Source: Xiphias gladius
Lineage: Eukaryota > Chordata > Actinopteri > Istiophoriformes > Xiphiidae
Assembly: GCF_016859285.1 (NCBI RefSeq)
Contig: NC_053403.1
Span: 18,602,948-18,666,947, forward strand
Direction of reading: 5' to 3'
DNA length: 64,000 nt
Below are positions 1-52,201 of this stretch, in pieces; the stretch's first letter is position 1, and every line of letters starts with the position of its first letter. The position numbers and the translations under genes were made by a program. The notes beneath the pieces are model-generated. The model was not told where the DNA came from and searched no databases. It saw only the letters and a program-made list of their open reading frames with translations.

Positions 1-1373
1 ATCTCTTTGTCATTTCTTCAGGCATTGTGTCTATCAGCAGTCTATGCTCTGTATGTCATATCTGGATGAGTGAAATAAACACACAATCACAATAAGAAGA
101 CCTGGCAAAACCAATAGGAGTTTTCTGACAGGGTTTCCATGATCAAATGAAAATTCCTGTTATTCTAAATCTAACTTACAAACAAACCAACACGTCTCCA
201 ACTTTACTTCCTTCCCTGAGTTAACCTTGACCACTGAGACCAACAAAGCTATTTGTTTGCCAGACAGCTGGGGATAGTTGGCCCTCTGCAGTCCTCTTGG
301 CTAAAACTTGGGCCCCTCTGTCTATCCATCCATCACAATGCTCTTGGTGCTGACAGGGAGAAGCTGTGGACGTCATGCATTAATTCCTACTTGAGTTATG
401 AGGGGCAGGGATGATGCCACCTTGACAAAAGGGTAGAGAGGATGGCAGCATGCTTTATAATGGCCCAAAGGTAATGGAAGACAGAACAGAATCAGTTTAA
501 TTTGCTTAACCCTTGCTAGACACTGGGTAGTCTGAAATAATAAATGTTTCTTTTCATACTTACAATACAAGGACTAACCATCTCTACACTGCAATATGAG
601 AACAGTGCTGTTTCTGTACTTTTCTGTCTTTTATGTGGATCAGCTAGTGTAATGAGGATCTAACTTTTTGCCCAGGAAATGCAGCTTTAGTCTCTGTATT
701 TCAGCACAATATCATGTACAGTATGTAGCCATTGAGAGCATATTTAAGAACCCTTTAACAAGGTTCTTGTTTTCAAACAACTAAGCTGGAAACATTAAAG
801 AGACAGCCTTTTCAACCAGCTCAAAGAGTTCTGTTTTTGTGTACGTCTCTCTGAAATTAAAGACCCACTGTTTCAAAAATTCCGTAGAATTTCGAGGGGT
901 TCTCAGTAAACTGCATCATGTAATGTGCAAGAACGGAAAGCTCAACTGACATTGCAACAGTAGGTGAACTGTGTTCCAATCCATCTTTTCTTTAGCTGAA
1001 CTGAATCGATATACTTTCTCAGTCGATAAATCAGTCATGTTGTAAGTTTGTCAGTGTATAAGCCACAATTCATTAACCTCTGTCATCATTCAGGTCCACT
1101 GGAACCTACTGCAGTCCACTCCCACAAAATGACTTATATTAGCCTGCAGTTATTGGAAGGAGTGCCATCTAAAGCTGTCATATAAATCACTTAATTTTAG
1201 GTCACACTGAGCATTTGTTACTGATAAAGTGGCAGCGAGCATGAAGGGAAAGTTAGAGTGCCTCACACTTTAGTGAGTTAATAGAGATGAGTAATGTTTG
1301 ACATGGGAGATCTGAGTGGGAGAAAAGTTAAAGAGCAAATCAAGTACGCATGTGGATGAGCATTTTTGAGTTT

Positions 1374-1376
<3 letters not shown>

Positions 1377-1421
<45 letters not shown>
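1377..1421. repeat. (CA)n microsatellite
   Basis: An uninterrupted AC dinucleotide run of about 45 bp. The short open frames crossing it (His-Thr or Val-Cys repeats) are artefacts of the repeat. Confidence 0.97.
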
Positions 1422-1422
<1 letters not shown>

Positions 1423-2299
1423 GTTTTTCTCCCTGTGTTTACACCTGTGCTGTGTAGGACTTTGTTCTGCCATGGCACCATGTCATTTACTCCCTACCTT
1501 GTCCTTTTAGCTTGTCCTTTTAGCTTCAGACAAGCTTGTTCCGAGGGTCGACATTCCTGCGATAGCAGGCTATTGTTTCCTTCAGGCTTAACACAAGTTT
1601 CACTGGACCAGTTTCATAACACAGGAAGTTAAGCAATATGTCCATTGAGGTAACTAATCCACTGTAATGTCTCCTGCTAGCATTCAGACACGTAAGTAGG
1701 CTATTGGATAAGAGTCAGATTAAATAGTAAATTGGAGAAATGCTCTTTTTTACAACTATCAAGATAATCTTTCTTAACTTCAGACAGACATTCTGTCATT
1801 CCTCAGTTGCACTCACATAGCAGTTGTCGGCCATGCATTATGGATGCCTGGTTCCACCTGTGTTGCCTCCGTATCTTAAATTATTCAGCCCACCAGACGT
1901 CCCGACAAGCAAGGACAAGCGTGTGTCTTTTATGCACCAAAGCACAATGTAGCATTCATTCACCTAGGGTTCCTCGTACCAAACACTGACTGTGTGGTGG
2001 AAAACAGCTCCAAGGACAGAAAAGGGATTTCTTGCCAAGATAGGCCACATACAAGCAGGGCCATCTGTGTTCATTCATTACCACAGCATGCTAGCAGAGC
2101 ATAAAATGGCAAAAAACAGGACTGGACACAGAAGCAGGACCTTTACAAGGTAATGCAGTTTAATTCCTTTGTACCTACGACACAAACACTGTGTAAGAGA
2201 GATGATTCAGTTCTGTGGTAAAGTTTGAGGCCTCACTTTGTTGTATTGGACTGTATTATGATGGGTATTAGATCCAACACCAAATGCCTCGACATAACC

Positions 2300-2925
2300 T
2301 TAAAGTAATAGTTCAACATTTTGGAATATATGCTTGTTTGCTTTGATAACAAGGGCGAGATGAAATTATTAATATGACTCATGTCGGTACGATAAATATG
2401 ACATTACAGCCAGCAGCCAGTTAGCTTAGTTTAGCAGACTAGAAGACTGGAAACAAGGAGAAACAGCTAGTCTGGTTAAAAACAAACAAACAAACTAGCC
2501 AAAAAAAAACAAAAAAACATCAGTCTACCCGCATCTCCAAAGTTCACTAGTGAACATATAATATCTCGTTTGTCTAATCTGTACAAAAACCAAAGTGCAA
2601 AAGCAAGAAGCCATGGTTTTATTTGGGATTATGAGCTGGACTATTTCTTAGCTGGGTGTAGTGCCTTCCTGGCAACCTGTAAAGACTCCACCACAACATG
2701 TAGTTCTTACACTTCAGTAAAAATTCAACAGATTTAATTGGCGAGCTAGGAGCTGCTGGTCAGCAGACTCAGACTGGCTGTTTTCGTGTTTCCAGTCTTT
2801 ATGCTAAAACAATTTTACCGGCTGCTGGCTGTGGCTTAATTTTTACTGTACATATATATCAAATGGTATCAATCTTCTCATCTAACCGCCGGCCAGAAAG
2901 TGAATATGTGTTCCTATAAACATTA
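2300..2925. mobile_element. Fold-back MITE, copy 1
   Basis: A non-autonomous element with long, imperfect inverted halves. The left half reads 'agtaatagttcaacatttt', then 'agccagttagcttag' and 'agactggaaac'. The right half carries the complements, 'gtttccagtctttatgcta' and 'gctgctggctgtggctt', and ends in 'cttctcatctaac'. The same family recurs at 50766-51300 and as a fragment at 20858-20975. This arrangement is a very common interspersed repeat in percomorph fish. No coding capacity was seen. The superfamily and exact ends are not determined. Confidence 0.75.
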
Positions 2926-4378
2926 CAACAGAGTTGATTCAGCACCTGTCTAAAAGTGCCAGGGTAAACTGAAGATTTTATTATTAAACGTTACTGCAAC
3001 TGAGTTCACTTTACTGTTACACTGTACAGGTGTTCCTTTTATTGTGTCCACCCTCTGTATAAAAGAAAAGCAACAACCTTAAAGCTGCGAAAAGTCCCAC
3101 CACCAGATAAAAAAGGGAAAAGGCAAAAGAGGCCCAACTGGTTGACAAGCAGAGCAGCCAATTAATAGTGGCATTACAAGAAAGTTACCTTTTTCGTCTG
3201 TATCTGTGATAAGCTATACCGGCTATATGCCTAGAGAGAGAAAAACATAATGGTGTATTGGTTCATTATTTTATTATTGGGAGCCATTATTAGCAGTAAA
3301 GGTTATAAATGTATTCTACCTGGGCTCCACAAGAGATAAAGCTACCATAAGAAAAAGAATATGAAAACATAAAAATGTAATGAAAAGAAAAAGAAAATAA
3401 AACCCATCATCACTTCAAATGTGAACAGGGACTATTAGTCGAGCTCAAGAAGCAGGTTCATATTATATGTATTGAATGCTGTGAGACAATGTGTGGCACC
3501 TAGTTGTAGCACTTAAGGGATATGAGGATAAAAGTATAAAAGTTTAGAATCAAAAAGCATTTTGAACTGTGAAATTCCAACTCAACTTTCTGCAGCCTGA
3601 CGTGCATTCAAATAAACTGAATTATATCAGAACACCTTACAATAAAATAGAAAGATAACAAATGATATATAAAAGACAGTGATGTATGAATATATGTTAT
3701 GGTGTTTATGTCAGTTTACCAAAAATTAATTAGCCATAACCTTAAATGTCTGAGAGTTTGTTCCCCTACACGTGACCAATTAATATGTTTCAGTTATAAA
3801 TTTCACCATGAGTCCATTTGTGGTTATGTGTATGTAGCACACACCTCTGTAGTCTGACATGTGACCTCCTGATGAACCAGACCAGAAATCCACCCCCTCT
3901 TTCTCACACTCCCACCTCCACTCACTCAGCCCTCCTTCCTCCAAATTTGAGAGAAGTCAGAGCAAGGTCAAGTTTTGGAGAAATGCTTTACTCTGTCACT
4001 GTCACTTAATGCCTCTTTCCCCTCCTTTTTTCCTCCTCTCATCTCTCCTCCGCTCCCACAGTTCCCCTCGGGGGCTAACATCACTGCTCACTACTGAAGC
4101 TTTCTGACTCCCCATGAATTAAACATGGATAAACATATTCTCCAACTAACAGGCAGGCTGTTGTGAGAGGTTGGCTTCATAGAGGCATCAGACAACCACT
4201 TTATCTCACATAGCTACCGATCACATGTTTTAGGGTGGTTAAAAAAGTTGTACAAGAGGAGTTTAGTGAGGGTAATAGTTAAAATAGTACTGGACTGGGC
4301 TAATAGTGCAACTCAAATGCCTGTAACTGACAAAAAGGGAGAAAGTGAGAGTGATGCACATTCGTATGTGTACCTCAC

Positions 4379-39450
<35,072 letters not shown>

Positions 39451-40603
39451 GGAGTGGGCAGCAGGTAGATGAAAAGTGCGGTGAAGCCTCATAAAGAACA
39501 GGCTCAGCCCACTTAAAGGAACAGTACAAGTTCAGGACTGAGGAAATATATTAATAATTAAAATAATTAATAAGAGTACCGAACTATGGCTTAGGACACG
39601 TTTTTTAATAAAAAAAAAATTAAATAATAAATGATATTCTGTTATCACATTTCAACACATTTATTACAAGATTTGGTGTTTTCCAACTTATTATATCAAT
39701 CAATTTAACTGTTACCGACCTTTGTAATAAATGCTAGTTAAAATGTTTCTTTGTTAATCTTTAAGCATTATCAAAGCATTGTGTAAGTAATTGACTCAAT
39801 TACCATACTGTTTCAAAATGAAAAACTTTAAGCGCCCATGTATTGATATCAGCTTTCTATTACAACCTGGTTCACCACTTAACAACCTTATCTTACTACA
39901 TAAAATTATAACAATCTCATCTAAACAAATAAAGTTTAGATGAGTGAGTGTTCTACGAAAATTATAGTTTAACACGTATGCTTGAGATCTCTTTGCGAGG
40001 TCACAGCACCCTCTTGTGTACAGTCAGTAATGGCCAAAAACAGAAGGCTGAGTACAAAAACTGCACCGCAAACTGAGCACGAAATGAAATTGAATGCATC
40101 ATCCGTATATTAAAGTGATAAACATAATATAAACGATCTCTACATTAGTAAAATAAAAGGTGTGTAAAAATGTGTTAAATTTTCTTGTGTGGTTTATTTA
40201 TATTTACGAAAAATGGTATATTCATTATTGTATAATAATGTTAAAGGAACAGCAATTACACAGAACTAAAGAGTTAGTTCTAGCAGACAAAAGTGCTTAT
40301 GATACTGTAACCTACTCAAAAAGTGACTGATTTGTTTTTTCCCGTATCCCCATTACTGTTAGGAAATAAAAATTATGATCATTTTAACCATTTCATATGA
40401 ATATGACTTGTATTTCATTAGAGCATGATATATTTTCTTTACAAAGGATAAAAAAACAATTGACAGAAAAAGTAATAAAACAACCTGGCAGCATAAGAGG
40501 TTTTTGGCTTTAAGGCAGAAAGCCAGTCTGGGCAACTCAAAAACCCAATTTCTCCACATGGACAATTATGGCTTCTTCTCACGTTATGGTACTGTGTGGC
40601 CAT
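39451..40603. other. Intergenic, ccdc85c promoter to cyp46a1 3' end
   Basis: AT-rich DNA with no recognised gene or repeat. It should contain the ancestral cyp46a1 3' UTR. A minus-strand AATAAA-type signal is possible near 40195, but nothing distinguishes it from chance. Confidence 0.5.
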
Positions 40604-45089
<4,486 letters not shown>

Positions 45090-45233
45090 TTTGGTATATG
45101 TAGCCACAAGTTATACTGGCGTCTAACTAGGCCACAGTGAAGCGTAAAGTCGGTCGTTTAATGGTCAGGTATTAGCAAGCTACGAACATAGGACAACACC
45201 TATTAGTAATAATGAACACTGATGTGTACCGCA
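45090..45233. promoter_or_regulatory. Intergenic spacer between cyp46a1 and tRNA-Thr
   Basis: A 144-bp gap separating the cyp46a1 start codon from the divergent tRNA gene. The cyp46a1 5' UTR and core promoter would have to lie here or overlap the tRNA gene. No TATA box was evident. Confidence 0.35.
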
Positions 45234-45306
45234 GGCTCCATAGCTCAGTGGTTAGAGCACTGGTCTTGTAAACCAGGGGTCGCGAGTTCGATCCTCGCTG
45301 GGGCCT
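45234..45306 (+). tRNA. tRNA-Thr (anticodon UGU)
   Basis: A 73-nt cloverleaf, including the discriminator base. The acceptor stem GGCTCCA pairs with TGGGGCC (one G-T pair), the anticodon stem CTGGT with ACCAG around the loop CTTGTAA (anticodon TGT at 45267-45269), and the T stem GCGAG with CTCGC around TTCGATC. The A box is TAGCTCAGTGG at 45241-45251 and the B box GAGTTCGATCC at 45284-45294. CCA is not encoded, as expected in eukaryotes, and there is no intron. All stems are intact, so it is probably functional. It decodes ACA (and possibly other ACN) threonine codons. Confidence 0.95.
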
Positions 45307-45338
45307 GGGAAATCGAATGCTCTCCAGTTGGCGTGTCC

Positions 45339-45379
45339 TTTTCGTCTCGAGGGAGATGAATCAGTAGTGTTTTTTTTTT
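45339..45379 (+). terminator. Pol III terminator T runs after tRNA-Thr
   Basis: TTTT at 45339-45342, 33 nt after the tRNA, and a stronger ten-T run at about 45370-45379. Runs of four or more T terminate RNA polymerase III. Confidence 0.65.
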
Positions 45380-46949
45380 CAATACAGGAAAAGTATGCAG
45401 TCACTGTGTTTAAGCTATTTAGGTCCTAAACACGCCATCATTAGGAGATTTTATTACAGACAAGTTTCGAACCTGATTATTGAAACATCTTGAAAATGGG
45501 GCCATGTCACACACAGTTTTGTTAGGATCTGTATCATAACAATAATCAATAGTCAGCAATAATCATTTTTTTGACATTATGTATTATGGTTATTTCTTGA
45601 AAAACAAACATCTGCTTACATCATAATTAAAAAGCACACAGACATTTGTTTAGCAAAAACTTTCTGTGTAGTCAGATTTATGTCAGGTCCCTAAAAACTG
45701 AGCTATTATGCCGACTTAATGAAGCAGAATAAGGCGCATGTGGCGTGAACCCCCTGCACCTTGTAAACTTTGGTTCAGGATAATTATGGCATAGAGATGA
45801 GTTGGAGTTTTCAGACGTAAAAAATTTGAACCAAATTGTACTTCCTCCCACTGAAGAGTTCATCCGTCACCAATCGGTTTCAGCATGAAGAAACGAGGGA
45901 AATCCTCCATGACTGAAAACAGGATCAGTTTTGCCAAACAGAGCATAGAAGTACGTAGATAGATGCACTTCACACATGAGATCCCGCCTGCTTTCACCTC
46001 AGCTGGTGAAGCGGGAAACCCTCCCCTGGTTTATTCAATTACACTCATCTCCTGGAGCCCTGGAATAATAGGGTAATTGTTTGAGTCAACACAGACTTGC
46101 ACAGGTTTAATGAAAAAATGCATACAGAAGTGACAGACTAAATGATGCAGATGGACATTGTGAATCAAATGCGCACTTATGTTTGCTCGTGTAAATATAT
46201 TGGCTGATCATTAAATGCATTCTGCAGTGCCAAAAGGGGCTAAAAGGCTGTGACAAAGAAAGCGCAAAAGGCACAAAATCTGATTTAGAATCAGCTATGT
46301 TGTTGCTTTAACTCTCATTAGTTGATTACCTCTAATGCACTCCCTCTTTGATTTCCAGGTGCAGTAGCCTGTACAGCATCCTATTTATAGGAAGTAATAT
46401 GGTGATCTATATTATAAAAAAATATTCATGAATATCTGATCTGACCGATTTTTAGCTAATCTAGGTCTCTAAATGTTAATACAGCTTTGTGGTGATGCAA
46501 TATTCCTGCCATTTTATCAGATAAACCAAAAAATCTCAATATGTCCTCTTCTTAAATTCATACACTCACCTACTGAACATTCTATAGTTTGACATGAAAC
46601 TGGAAGCTATGAACAGCACACTAATCTGAGCACCATCTTAACATTTGGATGGTGATATACACACACTATAGGATTATTTTTACATGGTAAACGAAGTTGT
46701 CAATAGAGTCACAGTATGTGGGGCAGAATTACCAACATGAAAAGGAGGGGCAATGAAAATCTACACTGTAGTGCATCTGTGTTAAAATGCACGTAGAGCA
46801 TTTTTCAGACCTCTTAGCTAGACACTAAAATGGGCACTGAATGTAAAATATGATTTTTAGGACAGACCAAGAATTTGTGTTTATGTTCATATATTTTTGG
46901 TTTCATCTTTATTCAACCATGCCGGTCAGCTGATGACAAATTTAAGCTA

Positions 46950-47256
46950 AAACATTTAGCCGATTAATCATTTAATCAAACAACAGAAAATTAATTGGAA
47001 ACCATTTTGATAATCAATTAATCCATTTACTTCGTTTTTTAAGCAAAAATCCCCCAAATTCACTGGTTCCACCTTCTAAAATGTGATTATTATTAATGTA
47101 ATTATTATTAATTAAAACATTTGAAGATGGGCTGTGGGGCAAAAAGGGATATTTCACTATTTTCTTATATTTTATAGAGCAAGTGATTAATTGATTAATA
47201 AAGAATCAAAAGAATTGGCAGATTAATCAATTTCTAAAATAATCGGTTGCAGCCCC
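46950..47256 (+). repeat. 'attaatcgattaatcg' interspersed repeat
   Basis: A near full-length copy: 'cgattaatcatttaatcaaa', 'attttgataatcaattaatc', 'aagcaaaaatccc', 'ctggttccaccttctaaaatg', 'tttcactattttctta', ending 'aataatcggttgcagcccc'. The family is very common in teleosts. Related copies lie at 15191-15355 and 59957-60185. Confidence 0.7.
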
Positions 47257-50200
47257 CCCTCCAAGACGGCCTATTTATGAGCTTAACTTTAAATGCAGCA
47301 ACCAGTGAAGAGCAGATAACTTTTTTAAAATGTGGGAAGATAAATTCTCTCAAATTTTTGGAATATGAAGTAATGTTATTGTGAATAAATTTGCAAAAAA
47401 GTCTTTGAACTTTGAGACTATTGCTGAAGTTTCAGGAAGAATAGTGGGAGGTTACGTCCACTTTAGGGCATGTGTAGTTAATCATGATGATCACCAGGGG
47501 GTGCTCTATGTCTGTTACCTCAAATTTCCAATTTCACAATTAAATGAGAAAGTTGTCAGTTTTTTTCCATCATTCCTGCGAGTCAAAATCTCACAAAAGA
47601 CAGTTCATCTGACCTGGAATACCACTTTATTCCTACTTGTTTACTACAATCCAGCCACTTCTTTCAATATGGCCACTTCATACCTGTATATATCGTTTGC
47701 AATAACCTCCAGGCTTGTCTGCATTCTTATCTTAAAAATAACGTGCAGTCATATTTTTGGTCCAGGGTCTTGGCTCTGTGTAAACGCTGGAGGCTAGGGG
47801 CTGTTTGATGTTGTTATGGCTGGCTGTCTGCCGCCTCAGTACTACTGGATCTGCAGGGCCCTCTCATGTCCAGAGGTATTGTGTTGGCTGCTCTTTTGGT
47901 TATATTATCAACGGGGGGGGGGGGAATTAAGACTCCCACTGGACGTGAGTAAACAAACAAGAGTTTGTAGAGTCTGGTGATCCATGTAAGAAGAATGTCA
48001 GTTATTCAGACTTCTCTAAGGATATTGATGTCCAGTGTTGGGATTATCATGCTGGATATTGTTCTTAGTTGTTAAAAACATTTGCCTGTCCTTGGTTTGC
48101 AAGATTGAGAAGCATGAAAAATGTTAAAAGAGGAAACGACATTTTGACACTAGACATCCTAAAAAATAATGAGGTTTACGTTCAGGATTTTGAGTGCAAT
48201 TTTTGCTGGATAGATTGCCATGACGTGTAGCTGAGACATTAATGCCTCCCTCAGGATAAATTGTTACAACTTTGGTGATCCCTCCTCTCTCCACATAGCA
48301 CCATCATCAGGTCAAGATTTTAATTTGCCCAGTACTTTGGCTTATAATAAAATAGTTACAATACTAAAGACATTCCCATCAGTTGTATTTGTGTTTAGTG
48401 CTACAGACCAAATATTTGCCTGCTAAACATCAGTATGTTAACATTGCCACTGTGAGCATGTTAGGATGTTGTCGTTAGATTTTTAGTCGTTATTTTTTCA
48501 CAAATGAACCACTTGTATCACCTATAGATGGAGAAATGAGGGCAAAAAATAAAAACACTTGCAATTTCTTTTAAAGTGATATTCATGCTCCATAACTGTG
48601 GTTTGCTCTCATGGGTGGAGGCTCCATTTTCAGCTCCATTAGTCTTGTTGATCATCTCAGAACAAGGCAATCCTCTGTGTAAAGCTGGTCAAGGAATGGG
48701 ATAAGTCAAACTCCAGATAATCCAATAAAATCCACTGGCATTCTTATAAATCCTGTCAGGAGAGCTAAAGCATCTATATAAGTTTGTGTACACAGACAAG
48801 CACGTTTATTAGCACTAATACAGTGTGTGTTTCCATGATGGCTGGTTTTCATGACTTCACTGAGCCCTTGTAAGCCTCTGTGTGAGTGTATGTTTGCGTG
48901 GGGTTACCCCCATCACAAGTAATGTACAGGGAGGGAGGATGGGTATGAGGCAGCCTGTAATGGGAGAAACGAAGGACTTGAAGCGCCATGCTGTTTGCAG
49001 GTTGACCAGGCACATTACACCCAGAGGAAATCTCATGTTCCTGCCAGCCTACAAAAGTAAACAGATCTGTAACCACCAAGCACTGGCATGAGGCCTGGGC
49101 CACCAGCACTATAACTAAGGAAATGAATCATATCACACTCACATTCAGCATGTTGGCACATGGTGAAGCATGCATTCAGAATTGTGGATGGCAATCCAAT
49201 CTTTTCACATTTTGCACGTGAAAAAGTTCATGCTAAATTGTAACACAATAACTTTGCTGAGCGTGAACTTCTCTGTAACCACAGTGTACTCCCTCAGTGA
49301 CATGATGCACATGCCCTCCATAAGCTGTGAAGTGTTTTTACCCAGGTTTTTAAATGCATCTGCCTGGGAGCTCTTACTTCATTCAATATTTCAGATAACA
49401 TCTTTTAGCCACAGAGTTTTGAAACCTCCCCTCTCTTTTATTTTTCTTCTTCCTCTCTCTTCTTTTTTCCCTCTCTTTGCTCTCTGCCCTGTCTACACAT
49501 CTGCGGTTATTTATCTGTTATTCTAGGCAGCAATGTGGTCAACATGTGTTTGGCTTCCCTCCATGCAGCACTCATCTGTAGTCAACTTAGGAAAGCACTG
49601 GAGGACCACAGTAAACCTACCAAGCTCCTTATCGTTCATAACACAGTGGATACTCACCAGAGGGATGAATTTCTAAGTATCTCCATAACATTAGTACATC
49701 CTCTGCTAATTGTGTCCAACTTTTGACCTAATGTTCCATTGTAAAGGCATAGGCATGTTTTTTTCCCTCTCTTCTCTTGGGTCAATGAGAGCAGAAGGGA
49801 AGGATAGACACTATGACCCAGTGGAATTAGAGTATCTGGGAGGAGTATTTGGATTGCCTAAGCCTATGGATTTGCATTACCTCGACCTTTGAACTTTTAA
49901 TCTCAGTGTTATTAAATTCTCTAGAAACAGTAAAGCCCCAGACAGCATGATGGCAGAAATAGATCAACCTAGAAACCACAGTAGAGATGGATGACAGTGA
50001 TGGTGGTTGTTAGTTAAGGCATGCAGGAGCTTAAAAGGTGAAAGTTGTGGTACAGCAGGGCTATTTTGTCTGATGGGTCAAGTGGAAACCCTTCCACATT
50101 ATTCTGATATCCAACCTGCCTTTTCTGGAACTTGAATTTCAAGGAATTTATAAATAACAATATCCCTCTTGCTCTTGCTTGGATTTAAAACTTTGGCCCA

Positions 50201-50765
50201 AAACCACAACTATGAAAATAAAATTTATGAACATTGTGTCACTCTTGTGAATCAACACCACAAGTCTGCCCACAACACATTTGTAAATCTCAAATCACAA
50301 ATGGCTTCTAAAAGGCTGCGGGTGATTGTTTAGAAGTCAGACAGAAAATGTTAGTAGTACTTTTGACTTCTAGATGTGAACTCAACTTGTAAAGAAAACC
50401 AATGCTAGACTGAGAACACACAGATGATAAGTAAAGTAAACTGTATCGTTTGAAGCTGTTGGTTCAAACAGCAACTGCAAACACTGCTAACATGTGCGAG
50501 CAAGAGAACTCATCCGTGCTACCTAATTTAATCCTGTAATCATGTGGAAAATGTAATACAGATTAAAAAAATTAGAGACTCATGCCCATTATTTCTCATC
50601 AAGGCAGACGCTAATACACTAAACCACAACCTACTAGTTATAAAACAGTTCAGCATCACAGTTTCCACCACCCTTATGTGGACAGGTTACTCAACACTTA
50701 ATAAAGGGACCTTCCTTTGATGGTCTTACTTTATTTTTTGAATGTTTTAAGGGAATGAACAGTAT

Positions 50766-51300
50766 TTAAAGGAATATTTTTGACCTTTTGGGAAATACTG
50801 TCATTTGCTTTCTTGCTGAGAGTTAGATAAGATAGACAGCACCCTCATGTCTGTACAGTCAAAATGAAGCTGCTGCTGGCAGCCAGTTAGCACAGTTCAG
50901 ACTGGAAACGGGGAAACAGCTAGCCTGGTTCCATCCGAGGCTAACAGTATCCACCCACCTGCACCTCTAAAGATGGTAGGAGGAAGGTCCTGCTCTTGGC
51001 CAAGAAAAAATCTTCTGCATGACCCCCATTAACTATGCACACTTGTGCATAGTTTTTACAAGTGTAAAAACTATGCACTGATTAAACACCAAGCAACCAA
51101 CCATACAACATGCCAATTACAGAGCTTTAGAGGTGCTGGTAGGCTGGTAGATTTTTTTACCTTTGGACAGAGCCAGGCTAGCTGTTTCCTCATTTCCAGT
51201 TTTTTTTTTTTTTTGCTAAGCTAACAGGCTGCTTACTGTAGCTACATATTTACCATACAGACTGGGCTCTACTAAGCAGAATCTGAAGTGTGGAAAAAGA
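50766..51300. mobile_element. Fold-back MITE, copy 2
   Basis: The left half has 'accttttgggaaatactgtc', 'ctttcttgctgagagttaga', 'agactggaaacggggaaac', 'agctagcctggtt'. The right half has 'gccaggctagctgtttcc', 'tttccagtttt' and 'gctaagctaacaggctgc'. The halves are imperfect inverted copies joined by a spacer that contains a short perfect hairpin (51045-51078). Same family as 2300-2925. Confidence 0.78.
51045..51078. repeat. Perfect 15-bp hairpin
   Basis: The arms 'gtgcatagtttttac' and 'gtaaaaactatgcac' are exact complements around the 4-nt loop 'aagt'. It lies in the spacer of the MITE. It is too short and too isolated to call a miRNA. Confidence 0.85.
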
Positions 51301-51735
51301 ACCGACACATTAAAAAGTCAAATAAGGAATGCAAGGTCTTTATATATATTTTGTCAGCATAATTGCAACAACATTTTCATAGAGCACTGCAGTACAATGT
51401 AAAATGAAACACACACTTGATGTTGCTGTATGAAGTGATACGAGGCAAGCGGTTTCCCTTTTGATAATGGGTGCCTTCATCTTTCAGTCCGATTAGTGCA
51501 CCATGTTGAGTATAGAGTCATTTCAAAGCTTCAGCAAACTTAAAAAAAGACAAATAAATACTGTACAACACCATATATGTAATACTAGACTCAGAAATCA
51601 CAAAAAGATCACGCTTTTCCCAACAGAACACTTGATATATGCACTTCCATAGAACAATGCAGCATCTCGAGTTTCCCTTCACAATTAAACTATCATCAAC
51701 AAATGGCAAAAATTAGTACATTTTGATATATCATT

Positions 51736-51758
51736 TGTGTGTGTGTATATATATATAA

Positions 51759-51797
<39 letters not shown>
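51736..51797. repeat. (GT)n/(TA)n compound microsatellite
   Basis: A short GT run passing into about 50 bp of TA dinucleotides with small interruptions. Confidence 0.93.
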
Positions 51798-51798
<1 letters not shown>

Positions 51799-52195
51799 TT
51801 TAAATAAAGTGCCTTCCTTTAAAATCAATGATTCCAAACTGTGTAAATGCAGGTCTGCATATTCACATCTGGAAGCAGAATTCCTGAAAAAAAAGGTTTG
51901 GAGCGAACATCCATAAAATCAGACTGGATAGAAAGGGCCATTCCTGGAGTGTTACGGTAGTTTTAAGTAGGTATAAGAATACTGCCACTGAGTGAAGTGC
52001 AGACTTTCAACATAACTACTGCTACAATGCTAAAACTATTATTATTATAGTTAGACATCAGCCTTTTCAGCCCTTTGTACTATACCTAATGGTTGAAGAC
52101 TTAAGTATTTCCTAAAGGTGACTACTTCCACGTTGCCTTTATCAATATTCTGTCAGCCTTGAGAATGGCACTAACTACTTGACCACTCAGGAATG

Positions 52196-52201
52196 TTTAT
52201 T
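52196..52201 (-). promoter_or_regulatory. ism2: Candidate ism2 poly(A) signal
   Basis: TTTATT on the plus strand gives AATAAA on the minus strand, 1.3 kb past the ism2 stop. A hexamer alone is weak evidence. Confidence 0.25.

Larger units (their letters stand above)
1..4378 (-). other. ccdc85c: ccdc85c intron 2 (partial)
   Basis: This is intronic sequence downstream of ccdc85c exon 2, running off the left edge. I translated it by eye on both strands and found no further exon of the family. It holds a (CA)n microsatellite at 1377-1421 and one fold-back MITE near 2300-2925. The rest is unremarkable AT-rich DNA. Intron identity is inferred from the GT donor next to exon 2. Confidence 0.75.

Noticed and set aside
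47381..47797. A 138-codon plus-strand open frame between tRNA-Thr and ism2
   Set aside because: No motif, no splice context and not similar to any family I know; its start lies just after a dispersed repeat.
51045..51078. miRNA precursor
   Set aside because: The perfect stem is only 15 bp and its flanks do not extend the pairing, too short for a pre-miRNA.
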